From the IMG/VR virus record IMGVR_UViG_3300000265_000008, positions 1 to 36,890 of that record: DNA of 36,890 bases; one strand, given 5' to 3'. The position numbers and the translations under genes were made by a program. The DNA comes from a virus. Numbering within the stretch: position 1 is the stretch's first letter; each line of letters begins with the position of its first letter. Shown here one piece after another: positions 19,996 to 29,762 of the stretch. A model generated the notes under the pieces. The model made no database searches and was not told the DNA's origin. It saw nothing but the letters and a program-made list of their open reading frames with translations.

Positions 19996-22900
19996 TAGTT
20001 TCTAGTCTTAATAGATGTTTGTAGGACAACAAGTTCTTCAACAAAATCAATAACACCAGTCTGACGTTGAATTAATACATCAGCTGGTTTTAATCTTCCA
20101 TTAACAACTGCTAAGTCAGCAGCAACATTATATGTAGTAGAAGAGATTCCACCAATACTCAAATTAATATTAGTTTCAACGTTACCTGAAACTGTAAAAA
20201 TTGCACTGGTTCTCTTAAATCCTTCAAACTTGGTAATTTCTGTAGCAATTTGAAGTCCCGAGACAATATTAACTGAAATACCAACTTCAAGTTCCGTAGA
20301 AACAGAAAGGGTATTTAAAGAATCCGATTCAATTTCAATATTAGATTTAACTTCAACGCACTTGGCATCAGTAATCGTAACACCAGATTCACTCTCGATC
20401 GAAACAGCACCAGCAGGTATAACAACCGACTGAATGCCCGAGACAATATCAATTAAAATATCAACTTCAAGTTCTGTAGAAACAGAAAGGGTATTTAAAG
20501 AATCCGATTCAATTTCAATATTAGATTTAACTTCAACGCACTTGGCATCAGTAATCGTAACACCAGATTCACTTTGAATTGAAGTAGTACCAACCGGTAT
20601 AACAACAACTGACTGTATTCCAGGGACAACATCAGTTGGAATACCAATTTCAAATTCCTTTAAAATAGAACTCTGTACAGAGAGAGTATTTAAAGAATCT
20701 GACTCAATTTCAATATTAGATTTAACTTCAACGCACTTGGCATCAGTCATCATGACGCCAAATTCACTTTGAATTGAAGTAGTACCAACCGATATAACAA
20801 AAACTGTATTTGGTATAGTTCTCAGGTACTGACCTGCAGGATGTGCTTGTGCTTCTGTGCCCTCATCACCTCTGGTAACATTATAGAATCTATCTTCAAG
20901 TTTGCTCTCGTAAGATACAATCTCTCTTCCGATCTGTAGTATACCGCTATCTGGGAAGAGAGATGTATTTGTAACATATACTATGGTTGCTGTAGGAGAC
21001 AATGGAGCATCCAAGAATGCACCAATAATATTATAAGATTCATCTTTAATATAAGAAATTGGTGCATTAATTTTCTTGATTAAAGTAGAAACAATCTCAT
21101 CAGTAATCGATTCTGCTTCTTGAGATGTTGTAACAGATTGAACAGAGTTGATTGTACAAGTAATAACCTGTTCAGTGACAACAACTGATAATTGTGCAAT
21201 TGGATCCACTGGGTCCATAATAATCCAGTTTTCAACTGTTTCAGGTGCAAGATCATCTCCACAATTAACTAAATCTGGCCAGATATTCTCTGTTATGTCA
21301 GTATTGACAATTTTTGCAGATCCTGCAATGCCAAGTGAAAGAATAGAGAAGATACTGCTTACAGCACCCTCCCCACTAATAGTAACTTCTGTTTGAACAA
21401 TAGAAAAAGCACCGCCAGGAGCAATATCAGTTTCAATTTTAAGAACTGATAGAGAATTAATAATTCTATTATCATTTCTTTTAACAATATATCCTCTAGT
21501 GACAACTGCTTTTGGTGGTTTAGTATAACCATATCCAGATTCAGTTAAAACAACATCTAAAATTTGACCATCTTTAGTAAGAACTTCAGCACGCGCACCA
21601 CCGCCGTTTCCATCAACAGGGACAAACTTAATCTGGGGAGGAACAAAGTATTGATATGCAGTTGGTTGTAAAAGAATACCAGTATTAAAGAATAACTGAA
21701 GATCTCTTTTGTTCCATGATAAATCACTAAATCCTAGAGTGCTTACTCCGCCAGCAGGATTAATCTGAGTAGTAATGCTTAACCCTTCACCTCTTACAAT
21801 ATCATTGTAGTTGGTAACGTCAACTTTAGAAAAGTGCTCGTACTTAGCAGTTTGTCCTTTGCCAAAGTTTCTAAGGTTTGCAGTAGGTGGAATGTAGTTA
21901 ATTTTTCTATACTCATTCTCTCCATCTACAAGAACTTCATCTCCAGGTTGAATATCAAGGAGTTGCTTATACTTAGAATAATATGCATCATTACCAAGTT
22001 CGGAACCTTGTAACCAACCAGGAACATCACGAACAAGAATACGACGGCCTTCATCATCTACAGAATAAGCAAGATCAACAGAGTATTCTTTATTATCTAC
22101 ATTAAAAGATATAGAATTAGAGAAATCACTTTCAATAGAAATATAAAGACTAGAAACTCTGCTATCATCACTAGTGTTTTGTGTTGGATCATATGATATA
22201 TTCTCAAAGTCAAAGTTTTGTGCATTCAAAACCGTCATCGTGATTTTGTTTGCAACAATACCTAACTTGGAGTTTCCTGTAGTAGTTCCATCTTGCAATT
22301 CATCGAATCTAATCTTAGAAACTTTACCAATCAGTTTCCTAGTACCATTACTATCGATAGTAAATAAGTTTTTAGGTTTCAATGGGTTAATCGCACTGAT
22401 TTTACCCTGCCATTCTAGATACTCTGCATCGCCAGCAGAAGAAGTAATCTTCCTCTCAATAGAAATAGTAATTTCATTTGTTAGAGCACAACGGTCAAAA
22501 TCATAGAAAGATAGAGTCTTAGGAACATCTCTACCATATAAAGAAATTAGTCTAACTCTATTCTGAATTGATGAACCAGACTCAGGAGTATACTTCTTGA
22601 GTGGTGATAATAATGTTAGGTTAGGACCATTAATAATGTAACTATTGGTATTCTGCAGAACACCATCAACAAATACTAAAATAAATCTATCATCAGTAAT
22701 GTTCTTAACTCTTCCATCAACCTCACCAAATACAAGGTATGGACCAACTCCTCTAAAAGGAATTAGGTTATTGTCAATTCTAAATCTATCATAACTACCA
22801 ATTCCATAACCATAGAAACTTTCTTTTTGATCTAGTTGAACAGGAACAGGATCAATATCGTCAGCGAAGTTTCTAGGTGGTTCTGCAAATACAATGGCAT

Positions 22901-25900
22901 CTGGTTGTGTGCTAGTTCTTTTTAAAATGTAATATGCATTGCCTAGTGGTGCCTCTACAGATTCTTTTGCTTCTTGTAGAATTCCATTGATAAAGATCAA
23001 GAAGTTCTCACCAGGATCTGCTTTAACAGGGGTGCCATCTTCCCAATACAAATCAAACTGATCAGCAACACCATCAAACTGAGAAGAAATGTCCTTAAGT
23101 TTTCTTAGATATCTTGAGTTGTAAGTATCTTCTTTAAACTTAAATGATCTACAGATAAATGATGTAGGATCAGTTTTATAAATGTCATCTAGGTTCTCGC
23201 CAGTTTGTGGGAACAGAGCACCCAGAGGCGCTTCACTGAATGTAATCTGGGAACCAGAAACTCTAAATGACTTGCCAGGTTCCTGAGCAATACCATTCAA
23301 TGTGATGAATAGTTCTTGATTATTATATGGTGAGTATGGAAGATTGTTTGCTTTGTCTAATAGTGCAAATGTCTTTCTACCTAGAATATTGCCATTACCA
23401 ATGACACCTTCTGCAACATCATATGCAGGAGAGTCAATTTCGGTAACTTCAACAGTAATGTAAGATACTGCATTCTCATAGAAAGTGATCTGATCGCCAA
23501 CTTCAAAACCATATGCAATCTGAGAGAAATCAGACTCAGTAGATTCAACTACCCCACCAAACTCATAATCAGTAAGATCTTCTGGACTAAGATCAAACTC
23601 ACCAAACGAAAATTGGAAACCAATTCGCATTCTTGTAATCTTAGTTAGATCGAAGATACCTGATCCATCAGTTACATATTCATCATTAGAAATAATATTA
23701 TAATTATCAGTAGAACGCCATGCTTGAGCAGGAGAACTTGAGTCAATAAAAGGAGCAAAAGCGGGTTGATTATTGCTATTGCTAAGCATTTTAAATTTAA
23801 TCCAGTGAGCATAAGAACCCTCTGGAATGCTTAATGTATTATTGTAACTAACCCTTGCAATACCATCCCCCGGCAGAGAAATTGCCCTAATAGAACCCAC
23901 ATAATCTTCCTTGGTGGCATAACGCCCAGTGAAAGATTGTGCGAGAATTAGTTCTCTGGAGATAATGCCTTCAGTATCATACTCATCAATAGAGATAGAT
24001 CCTACACCTCTACGAAGAAGTGATGTAGCAACACTAATAAAAGAGTTCTGGACAACAGTGCTCTTTCTCTCTACAGTTACTGTCTTAGGAGCAAGTTCAA
24101 TATAACTGATAGATGTAGTAGGAGTCTGACCAGTTGGCATTGATGCTTCCTGTTCAGAATCAATCAGAACTTCGCCAAACAGTTGAAAACCTGCAGGGTG
24201 TGTAGTCTGCTTAATCAGGTCTCTCCATACATCAATAGCAGTTCTAGACTGGATGACATATGAGAAGTCTTGGTAATAGAAAGAATCAGTTAGTTTTTGA
24301 TATCTACTTCCAATCTTGCCTTTATCTGACGCATACCTACCAAGATTATCATAGTAAGTTCTGATGTCAGAATCAAACTCAGTAAACAAAACATCAGATA
24401 CTTCAACATTTCTGTTTGGATCTAATACAGAAGAAAGACGTAGATTAGTATCTACAACACCATTTACTTTGTCGAGTCTGAGAATATTTGATCCTACTCT
24501 CCACCCTTTATCAGCAATATAACCACTGAAAATTAGTGAAGAACCAAAACGCTGCTCTACACGCTCTCCCTTGAAGAACTTAACATCTCCTTTGTAGATA
24601 ATAGCATAGTTTGATCTATAAGTAGACTTAATAGTTTCATCATTATGAAAAGATCCACCGTTACTAACAACACTAATGTCTTGAGGCAAACCAATAGTTT
24701 CAGATTCAAAGAATGCATCAACAGCACCTTCATACACAGATATGGTAGGAGCAAAAGTATAACCACTTCCACCTGATAATACATCAATTCTGGTAATTCT
24801 ACCAACATCACTTGTTACACTAAAAGTAGCACCAACACCATCTCCATTAGTAACAACTGCCTTGGGATTTATGTAGTTTTTACCACCATTATTAATTTGA
24901 ACACCTTTGATTGACTGGGTAATAGAATCCCAAGATATGTTGAGGAGTGGTTCGTTATTATCCGTTACAATACAACCCTCAACAATAGGAGATCTCTTAT
25001 ATCCTTCTCCAAGGTTATTAATTGTAGTCTTAGTGATCTTACCTTCAGCAAAAGGTGAAGATGTAGTATATGTAATAGCGCCAGTTCCTTGATAATCAGG
25101 AACATCAGGCAACTGATATACAAACTTAGTTGGTGTCGTGAACTTAACTGTCTTAGGTCCAGTCAAAGGATCATCAATGACTTTCAACGAAGCATTGTTG
25201 GTATTGACATCACTGGATGCCTTAATAAAGTAGTAGTATGTGTCAAAGTTAACTGGGAATCTCTGTTGATCGAAACCAGCAATATTAGGACCAAATCCTA
25301 GTGTTATAGCAACATACGAACCAGAGTTTCCTGGTTGAATACCACTCACTTCTTTCTCTTCGGTAAAAATATTTCCTGTTCTGCTAGCAGAAAAATCTAG
25401 AAAAACTCCTAGCATAGAGAAATGACTAGTATCAAACAAATAACGATAGTATTTTTGAATACGGATATCAGTATTTTTGCCATATGTTTCAAAGTTAATA
25501 TCTTTAGAGAACTCTAGGTTGTTCTCCCCAGAAGTAGATGCAGCAATGTTTATAGATTTTCTAGGAAAACTATCATCCTGAAAGATACTGCTATTAGTAA
25601 CTTCTCTAGGAGAAGGAGCACCATAATTGTATGCTAGGGTTACTTTTTGAGTAGTTGCATTATAGTCAATAATATATGGATCATTAGTACCTTCACCTAG
25701 AGGTCTTGAGTTCTCTTGGAATCTATAAATGCCATTATAGAGTCTTACAGTAGTATTATCAAAGTGATTAGTAACAACAGTGTCAAACTGACCTCTTTCA
25801 ACAACAGCAGTTCTTGAATTACTATCAATAGATGTAACTTTTAAAATCTCACTGTTAATTTGTAAATAATCGTTCTCAGACAGTTTCTGTACAGTTCTTA

Positions 25901-28900
25901 ACTGTAATACAGTATTAGTTAGAGAAAAACCAACATGATCAACTTCTAACGCCAACCTTTGAGTTGATATAGACTGATCTAGTCTATTGAGTGATGCATC
26001 TGCAACTGATAAAATGTCACCCTTAATGTAGTTCTGACCCTTAGATGTAATAGTAACTACACTAATACTGCCATATCCAGTGCTATTAAAATCACTAACA
26101 ACAATAGTTGCCCGTGCATTATCTGGATCTTCAGTAGATCCAATATCAGGTCTTACCTTACTTTGATCAAAGAAAATTAGTTCAACATCTTCGTATGTTC
26201 CCGCCTGATAGTCTATACCACTATTAAGAAGTTCTGATTTACCAACACCACTATCAGTCATCACTGTAGTGTAGGAAGGTTCTCGTAGTGTAATCTCTTG
26301 ATAAAATCTCTTTCTCACATAATATGTTGTTGTTGTATCAACCTCACTAGGAATAAGATCCATATGTACATCACTACCAACACCTACATTATGCGGTGTA
26401 GATGTAGATACTAGAGCATAATTATTATCAGCAGCAAATGCTTCGATATTCTTGCTTAGTTTATTGTAAGTTACAACTTCTAGACCTACAGTATCTCCAA
26501 GAACTGTACTCTGGAGGAAATAGTTTTTAACGGCAGTTTCTGGAACAACAAACTCTCCTTCAGTCACTTCAACTCTAAGCGAGTTTTGATTTGACACAGA
26601 CTCAAGGATTCTACCTCTAGCAAGAATATCATCATCACCATCTGTTAAGAGTAATGTTGCTTCTGCACTAAACGTTCCGTTGCCGGTCAAGATAATACCG
26701 ACAATATTGCTAGAAGAGTTTAGATTTTTATTAGACTGGAATATTCCCGATACATTTTCAAGAACAAACTCGTTTCTATTAGAAATGTCTCCAATGACTA
26801 TACCAGTATAATCACTGTCTTCCTGAGTAATAACATCACCTTCAAATAGATAGCAAGGAGCAATAGTTTCAATATAAGAAACTGCTAATGTATTGCTAGG
26901 ATCTAGATCATTTGACTTAAGTGATGTAATTGTTTTGCCAGTAACCTCTGCAACGATTGCCGCCGCACCAGATCCTTCGGTTCCATTATTATTGACAATA
27001 AATCTGTTACCAACTTTAAATGAATCCGGAGAATCATCTACTTTCAATGAAGAGATACTACCGGTAGTAGTTTTATTAATTTTTAAAACAGTATTACCAC
27101 CATTAGTGGGCATTCCCGGAGTTTTTAATCTCTTGGCATATTTGGGTAGATCATCTTGAGACAAATCTGCATTATAGTTAGAATCGACAGGTAGTGAGTA
27201 ATAATTTGATCCTAAGATATATGGGAATGCTGGATTTCCATTAATATCAATAGTAATAAAATATGCATAGATACCTTCTGGATAATCTGGTGTTACACAG
27301 AATCTTCCATTATTTTCATCTAATTCTAATTTACCAGTCTGTACACTAGGTCTCCACTCATAGTCTTCAATAAATGTTCCAAGTGGAAACTCGGATGGGT
27401 TTGGACCACCTAGTCTGTTATCCTTCAAATAGTATGATGATGACAGTCTATTCACTGCACTGCCAGCATCTAGAGGGTTCTCATATCCATAAGGACCATA
27501 AATGGGATTGCCATCATAAGCAAATCCTAAAATTGGAGAGTGTGTACTTCCATCGTCATTTAGATCAAATCTAAGAGAAGCAGGATTTGCAACAATACCA
27601 TAACCAAATCCTTTGACCGGATTATAGTTTTGGAATGTATAACCATTAGAAGAATCTAATTCAGACTGCAGTTTGTTGTAACGATCTTTGGTATATGTAA
27701 CAATATCAGATGTTGATTCTGCTCCATCACCAACAGGTAAAATATCGACAATTACATTTCCTTTAGAGTAGAACTTGCCTTCGTCTACTTGCTCAAAGTC
27801 AACAATTTTGCCATTTTCCAAGACAGCATTGTATTCCGCAAAACGACCTCTACCAAGACGGTCAATAATTCTTACTGTAGGAGGTGTAGTATAGTATTCA
27901 CCTGAATCAATTACTTGAATACTTGTAATTCTACCAAAAGTAACAGTAGCAGATGCTTTTGCACTTCTACCAGAAGTAATAGTTACAGTTGGTGGTTCGG
28001 AATAAACACTTTGATCAAGAAGTTCAATACGGTCAACAACCTCACCTGCTAAGAACGATCTTGCTCTTCCTGGAATATTATTAACCAAAACATTAGGAGA
28101 ATCTTGATATCCACTACCTTTCTGTAAAATACTAAACTTGGTGATAGGACCAAACTTGATTTGATCAAAATCTCTATAACTAAAAGCAAGAGTTCCATCA
28201 ACAAAAATACCAACATCTCTCTGTGTTGTTGGATAAGATTCAGTAATAACCTGAGGATTCTTACGAATCAATCTCATAGTTTTTTGATCTTGCAGTGTCT
28301 GTTGAGTATCTGCAAGAAGAATAGATCTAGTTGGGAAAGAAGATGAACATATGTAGTAATAGTTGCTATCTTCATATACAGCAGCAACATCGCCAGGTAA
28401 ATCTCCAATCTGAGACTGAATAGTAAGGTTTTCTGCTTCAGCGTTCTCTTGACTTAAAATCCATCGAATATTATTCTGTGGAGTAACGATAATAGGATCT
28501 CTGGTCTCAAAACCTGCACCAGATACCTGAATACGATCTCCTTCCTCAGCATAGGGAGCAGGAGATTCGGTGCTTAAGTTATAAAGGACACCAAGAACTA
28601 AAAGTTTGACATTTCCGGAAGTAACTGTAGAAAAACTATAAATTGATTCTCCAGAAGTGTAGATAATATTGGTTTCTCTACTGCTGATTAGAAACTGGGT
28701 AACAGACTTATCACTATACTCAAACTCCTCGCCACGGATAATAAATCTGCCATTAGGAGCAAATCCTTCTGTAGAAAATACATTAATACGATCACCAGCA
28801 GCAAGATTATTATCAAAGTCTGATGTCAAAACCGTTTTAGATGCGATCTTAAATGTACTGTTGACAGAAGAAGTATCAAGAGCAATTTCATATAGTTGCT

Positions 28901-29756
28901 CTCCATCGATAACACCAGCACTAAAAACGTTGTCTACAATAGCAGATGCATAACCTGCTTTAAGATCAAATGGATCTACATTTTGAATAATCTCTTCACC
29001 AATAAGATCCTTTGCGTTACCCTCTAGAACCTTTACTTTTAATGAGTACGAGGTGATCCAGTCAGATGTAGACGCTTTAACAGTAAAGTCTTTTGGTTTT
29101 AAAACCGTTGGAGTATCATTACCTACTAGAGTGTTAAAAATAAACTTAATTGACCTATCAGTGCCTTTTGCACGATAGAAATTAGAAATATTTTTGATTA
29201 AGGTTCTTTTATCTACCTTTTCGTTCAGATATTTCTCTGGAAAAGATGCAAGGTAGTCAGACTCGAAGTTTTTGACAATAGCATACAAGAACAGGTTGCT
29301 AATGTTCTGAACACCAACACCTGAGTTATGACCTACAGCAAGCGTTGTTACAAAGTTGCTTTTCTCGTATAGGTCACCTAGTTTTGTATTACCACTGACA
29401 CCACGCGTGACATCACTGAGAATGTTGTCATTTCTCTCTTTATAAAACAAGATCTCATCATCGATCTTGATGTAACCGTTTTCTGCCGGGAAAGCAGATC
29501 CATCAATTAATTCAATAGTAGTATCACTCGCAGATACTGCTACAGCTAGTTCTGTGCCTTGCGCCAGAAGACTTTTTTCATAAAAATCGATATCACGATA
29601 TTTCGTGATATTTTGAATCACATCGAGAGGTTGACCTCTAAGTTCTAACTGCTCGTAATATTTTTCTACAACTTTAGAAAAATTTTCGTAGTCAGAAGAA
29701 ATGAACTCAGGTAGTTGACTCTCAATTAGAGTAGATATTCTCCTAGTCTCTGCCAT
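19995..29756 (-). CDS. giant 3253-residue structural protein in the gp7 position, with YHYH domain
   Basis: It begins MAETRRISTLIESQLPEF and the first 200 residues (FISSDYENFSKVVEKYYEQLE..., SNFYRAKGTDRSIKFIFN) form a helical N-terminal domain typical of cyanophage baseplate giants. A YHYH-type domain lies at about residues 699-852: HSPILGFAYDGNPIYGPYG, the YYLKD step, then E-G-I-Y-A-Y-F. At least six Gly-rich beta units (KGSGYQDSPN, SGEYYTTPPT, GEGYKRSP, GGKNYINP, GGSGYTFAP, SGYGYTKPP) are scattered along it. Repeated 'FP..G.I.I..E...Y' units occur near residues 80 and 2900. Three tandem repeats sit at about 2985-3180. It lies between gp6 and gp8 as T4 gp7 does, but is three times the length of T4 gp7 (1032 aa), so gp7 is a positional guess. 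The frame is intact. Confidence 0.9.
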   Translation of the reverse strand: MAETRRISTLIESQLPEFISSDYENFSKVVEKYYEQLELRGQPLDVIQNITKYRDIDFYEKSLLAQGTELAVAVSASDTTIELIDGSAFPAENGYIKIDDEILFYKERNDNILSDVTRGVSGNTKLGDLYEKSNFVTTLAVGHNSGVGVQNISNLFLYAIVKNFESDYLASFPEKYLNEKVDKRTLIKNISNFYRAKGTDRSIKFIFNTLVGNDTPTVLKPKDFTVKASTSDWITSYSLKVKVLEGNAKDLIGEEIIQNVDPFDLKAGYASAIVDNVFSAGVIDGEQLYEIALDTSSVNSTFKIASKTVLTSDFDNNLAAGDRINVFSTEGFAPNGRFIIRGEEFEYSDKSVTQFLISSRETNIIYTSGESIYSFSTVTSGNVKLLVLGVLYNLSTESPAPYAEEGDRIQVSGAGFETRDPIIVTPQNNIRWILSQENAEAENLTIQSQIGDLPGDVAAVYEDSNYYYICSSSFPTRSILLADTQQTLQDQKTMRLIRKNPQVITESYPTTQRDVGIFVDGTLAFSYRDFDQIKFGPITKFSILQKGSGYQDSPNVLVNNIPGRARSFLAGEVVDRIELLDQSVYSEPPTVTITSGRSAKASATVTFGRITSIQVIDSGEYYTTPPTVRIIDRLGRGRFAEYNAVLENGKIVDFEQVDEGKFYSKGNVIVDILPVGDGAESTSDIVTYTKDRYNKLQSELDSSNGYTFQNYNPVKGFGYGIVANPASLRFDLNDDGSTHSPILGFAYDGNPIYGPYGYENPLDAGSAVNRLSSSYYLKDNRLGGPNPSEFPLGTFIEDYEWRPSVQTGKLELDENNGRFCVTPDYPEGIYAYFITIDINGNPAFPYILGSNYYSLPVDSNYNADLSQDDLPKYAKRLKTPGMPTNGGNTVLKINKTTTGSISSLKVDDSPDSFKVGNRFIVNNNGTEGSGAAAIVAEVTGKTITSLKSNDLDPSNTLAVSYIETIAPCYLFEGDVITQEDSDYTGIVIGDISNRNEFVLENVSGIFQSNKNLNSSSNIVGIILTGNGTFSAEATLLLTDGDDDILARGRILESVSNQNSLRVEVTEGEFVVPETAVKNYFLQSTVLGDTVGLEVVTYNKLSKNIEAFAADNNYALVSTSTPHNVGVGSDVHMDLIPSEVDTTTTYYVRKRFYQEITLREPSYTTVMTDSGVGKSELLNSGIDYQAGTYEDVELIFFDQSKVRPDIGSTEDPDNARATIVVSDFNSTGYGSISVVTITSKGQNYIKGDILSVADASLNRLDQSISTQRLALEVDHVGFSLTNTVLQLRTVQKLSENDYLQINSEILKVTSIDSNSRTAVVERGQFDTVVTNHFDNTTVRLYNGIYRFQENSRPLGEGTNDPYIIDYNATTQKVTLAYNYGAPSPREVTNSSIFQDDSFPRKSINIAASTSGENNLEFSKDINFETYGKNTDIRIQKYYRYLFDTSHFSMLGVFLDFSASRTGNIFTEEKEVSGIQPGNSGSYVAITLGFGPNIAGFDQQRFPVNFDTYYYFIKASSDVNTNNASLKVIDDPLTGPKTVKFTTPTKFVYQLPDVPDYQGTGAITYTTSSPFAEGKITKTTINNLGEGYKRSPIVEGCIVTDNNEPLLNISWDSITQSIKGVQINNGGKNYINPKAVVTNGDGVGATFSVTSDVGRITRIDVLSGGSGYTFAPTISVYEGAVDAFFESETIGLPQDISVVSNGGSFHNDETIKSTYRSNYAIIYKGDVKFFKGERVEQRFGSSLIFSGYIADKGWRVGSNILRLDKVNGVVDTNLRLSSVLDPNRNVEVSDVLFTEFDSDIRTYYDNLGRYASDKGKIGSRYQKLTDSFYYQDFSYVIQSRTAIDVWRDLIKQTTHPAGFQLFGEVLIDSEQEASMPTGQTPTTSISYIELAPKTVTVERKSTVVQNSFISVATSLLRRGVGSISIDEYDTEGIISRELILAQSFTGRYATKEDYVGSIRAISLPGDGIARVSYNNTLSIPEGSYAHWIKFKMLSNSNNQPAFAPFIDSSSPAQAWRSTDNYNIISNDEYVTDGSGIFDLTKITRMRIGFQFSFGEFDLSPEDLTDYEFGGVVESTESDFSQIAYGFEVGDQITFYENAVSYITVEVTEIDSPAYDVAEGVIGNGNILGRKTFALLDKANNLPYSPYNNQELFITLNGIAQEPGKSFRVSGSQITFSEAPLGALFPQTGENLDDIYKTDPTSFICRSFKFKEDTYNSRYLRKLKDISSQFDGVADQFDLYWEDGTPVKADPGENFLIFINGILQEAKESVEAPLGNAYYILKRTSTQPDAIVFAEPPRNFADDIDPVPVQLDQKESFYGYGIGSYDRFRIDNNLIPFRGVGPYLVFGEVDGRVKNITDDRFILVFVDGVLQNTNSYIINGPNLTLLSPLKKYTPESGSSIQNRVRLISLYGRDVPKTLSFYDFDRCALTNEITISIERKITSSAGDAEYLEWQGKISAINPLKPKNLFTIDSNGTRKLIGKVSKIRFDELQDGTTTGNSKLGIVANKITMTVLNAQNFDFENISYDPTQNTSDDSRVSSLYISIESDFSNSISFNVDNKEYSVDLAYSVDDEGRRILVRDVPGWLQGSELGNDAYYSKYKQLLDIQPGDEVLVDGENEYRKINYIPPTANLRNFGKGQTAKYEHFSKVDVTNYNDIVRGEGLSITTQINPAGGVSTLGFSDLSWNKRDLQLFFNTGILLQPTAYQYFVPPQIKFVPVDGNGGGARAEVLTKDGQILDVVLTESGYGYTKPPKAVVTRGYIVKRNDNRIINSLSVLKIETDIAPGGAFSIVQTEVTISGEGAVSSIFSILSLGIAGSAKIVNTDITENIWPDLVNCGDDLAPETVENWIIMDPVDPIAQLSVVVTEQVITCTINSVQSVTTSQEAESITDEIVSTLIKKINAPISYIKDESYNIIGAFLDAPLSPTATIVYVTNTSLFPDSGILQIGREIVSYESKLEDRFYNVTRGDEGTEAQAHPAGQYLRTIPNTVFVISVGTTSIQSEFGVMMTDAKCVEVKSNIEIESDSLNTLSVQSSILKEFEIGIPTDVVPGIQSVVVIPVGTTSIQSESGVTITDAKCVEVKSNIEIESDSLNTLSVSTELEVDILIDIVSGIQSVVIPAGAVSIESESGVTITDAKCVEVKSNIEIESDSLNTLSVSTELEVGISVNIVSGLQIATEITKFEGFKRTSAIFTVSGNVETNINLSIGGISSTTYNVAADLAVVNGRLKPADVLIQRQTGVIDFVEELVVLQTSIKTRN
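20228..20800 (-). repeat. three tandem repeats (180 and 195 bp) at the 3' end of the giant gene
   Basis: An in-frame unit with T-D-A-K-C-V-E-V-K-S-N-I-E-I-E-S-D-S-L-N occurs three times. The anchor ttagatttaacttcaacgca starts at 20341, 20521 and 20716, giving steps of 180 nt and 195 nt (60 and 65 residues). The two copies nearest the 3' end agree in all but about one base over roughly 110 nt, so the duplication is recent or kept alike by recombination. The third copy has a 5-residue insertion and more substitutions. Confidence 0.92.
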
Positions 29757-29762
29757 TTAAAC

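Noticed and set aside
20228-20800. CRISPR-like direct repeats
   Set aside because: The units are 180-195 bp, in frame and coding, without spacers; they are protein repeats.
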